A stretch of DNA of 12,915 nucleotides from Saprospiraceae bacterium (GTDB taxonomy: Bacteria > Bacteroidota > Bacteroidia > Chitinophagales > Saprospiraceae): contig WGBN01000354.1 of the NCBI GenBank assembly GCA_015494245.1, positions 1-12,915 of the forward strand. The letters are read 5' to 3'. The notes beneath the pieces are model-generated. The model saw only the letters and a program-made list of their open reading frames with translations. It was not told the origin of the DNA and searched no databases. Made by a program: the position numbers and the translations under genes. Below, piece after piece: positions 12,027-12,915 of the stretch. Positions within the stretch are counted from its first letter, which is position 1. Every line of letters begins with the position of its first letter.

Positions 12027-12915
12027 TTATGGCAAGCTGTTCAACCAGCTTTGCCGCAGGAGGAAATCCAGTCCGAGCAGCAGCATGGCGAAGAGAACCA
12101 GGGGGTGGAAGGCCTCTTTGCGGCGGGTAAAGCTAAAGACTTCGATTTTGGTTTTTTCCATGCGGTTGATTTCGTCGTAGATGCGGCCGAGGGCTTCTTC
12201 ATCGGTGGCGCGGAAATAGCGGCCTCCGGTGAGTTGGGAGATTTGGGTGAGGAGTTCTTCGTCTATTTCCACGGGGGCATAGTCGAAGATGTACTCTCCG
12301 TTGAGGTTGCGGCTGACGGGGGTGAGGGCTCTTCCGGTGGAGCCCACGCCTATGGTATAGACCTTGATGCCGAGGCTTTGGGCGAGTTCGGCGGCAGTCA
12401 TGGGTTGGATGTAGCCGGCATTGTTGACGCCATCGGTGAGCAGGATGATGATTTTGCTTTTGGCCTGGCTGTCTTTGAGGCGATTGACAGCCGTAGCCAG
12501 GCCCATGCCGATGGCGGTGCCGTCTTCGAGTTGGCCTACGGCCAGTTCACCGAGGAATTTTTCGAGCAGTTTTTTGTCGGTTGTCAGGGGGCTTTTGGTG
12601 AAGGCTTCTCCTGCAAAGGCCACCAGTCCGATGCGGTCATAGGGGCGTTGTTCGGCAAAGCGCTGGGCCATGAGTTTGCTGGCTTCGAGCCGGTCGGGCT
12701 TGAAGTCGCGCGAGAGCATGCTGCTGGAGATGTCCATGACGAGCATGATGTCCACCCCGTCGGCTTTGACCTTTTCCTTTTTCCGGATGTACTGGGGGCG
12801 GGCCAGAGCCACGAGCAGCAGGGCCATGGCTATGAGGCGCAGATAAAAGAGCAGGCTGCGGGCCCGGCCGCGCAGGGGGCTCCCCTCTCCCGGGGGCATA
12901 TCGGATATGCGAATC
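12027..12915 (-). CDS. batA: BatA-like VWA-domain membrane protein, 5' end cut by window edge
   Basis: The frame is open to the right edge, with visible upstream codons reading IRISD before the first in-window ATG (12899), so the true N-terminus is outside. From that ATG 290 residues are seen. There is a membrane helix at about 17-35 ending in ALARPQ, a von Willebrand factor A domain (about 48-235), and a C-terminal helix (about 265-283) ending LRQSWLNSLP. The metal-ion-dependent adhesion site is intact: D56-x-S58-x-S60 in DISSS, T128 in DGTAIG, and D156 in LLTDG. The RRxEAFHPL segment and C-terminal helix fit BatA better than BatB. Bat proteins belong to the MoxR-DUF58-Bat envelope or aerotolerance locus of Bacteroidota, whose exact role is unsettled. 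No batB follows: downstream is an oxoamine synthase with its own promoter. Confidence 0.9.
   Translation of the reverse strand, partial: IRISDMPPGEGSPLRGRARSLLFYLRLIAMALLLVALARPQYIRKKEKVKADGVDIMLVMDISSSMLSRDFKPDRLEASKLMAQRFAEQRPYDRIGLVAFAGEAFTKSPLTTDKKLLEKFLGELAVGQLEDGTAIGMGLATAVNRLKDSQAKSKIIILLTDGVNNAGYIQPMTAAELAQSLGIKVYTIGVGSTGRALTPVSRNLNGEYIFDYAPVEIDEELLTQISQLTGGRYFRATDEEALGRIYDEINRMEKTKIEVFSFTRRKEAFHPLVLFAMLLLGLDFLLRQSWLNSLP

Overview
The window looks like a chromosomal segment of a Bacteroidota bacterium, possibly of the Saprospiria type; the finer placement is inference. The reasons are: promoter elements of the TAnnTTTG class (two exact TACCTTTG and one exact TAAGTTTG upstream of starts), no obvious Shine-Dalgarno sequences, a BatA-type von Willebrand factor A protein, a cytophagalysin-like M43 protease, a SUMF1-type domain fused to an S9 peptidase, and intergenic spacers filled with short tandem repeats and palindromes. 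Every credible gene lies on the minus strand, so transcription runs from high to low coordinates. The long plus-strand reading frames are antisense shadows.

Layout in transcription order, right to left. (1) 12027-12915: a batA-like gene cut by the right edge of the window. (2) A 116-bp gap with a TACCTTTG promoter. (3) A probable operon of four genes: a PLP-dependent alpha-oxoamine synthase (10666-11910), a Wzx/MOP-type flippase (9158-10609), a sodium:solute symporter (7303-9084) and an S9 peptidase with a C-terminal SUMF1-like domain (4550-7264). Gaps are 56, 73 and 38 bp, with no internal TAnnTTTG box seen. (4) A 146-bp spacer holding a heptamer array, a 44-bp palindrome and a promoter very close to the next start. 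(5) A short secreted M43 metalloprotease (3483-4403). (6) An 87-bp spacer with an overlapping candidate terminator and promoter. (7) A three-gene operon: TPR protein (2481-3395), exported barrel-like protein (1674-2468) and lipoyl synthase lipA (808-1674). The last two share one base (TAATG). (8) A 423-bp spacer (385-807) made of short tandem arrays and GC-rich palindromes, with a good promoter for the last gene. (9) A small multi-TM protein (1-384) that runs off the left edge.

Functionally this is mostly envelope and housekeeping biology. LipA makes the lipoyl cofactor of the 2-oxoacid dehydrogenases and the glycine cleavage system. The alpha-oxoamine synthase plus flippase could serve sphingolipid or sulfonolipid (capnine-type) synthesis and export. 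The S9 peptidase next to a symporter could serve peptide breakdown and uptake. These links are inferences from gene order. No CRISPR, prophage, transposase, tRNA or rRNA was found. The least ordinary items are the cysteine-free S9-SUMF1 fusion and the composite palindrome and minirepeat spacers.
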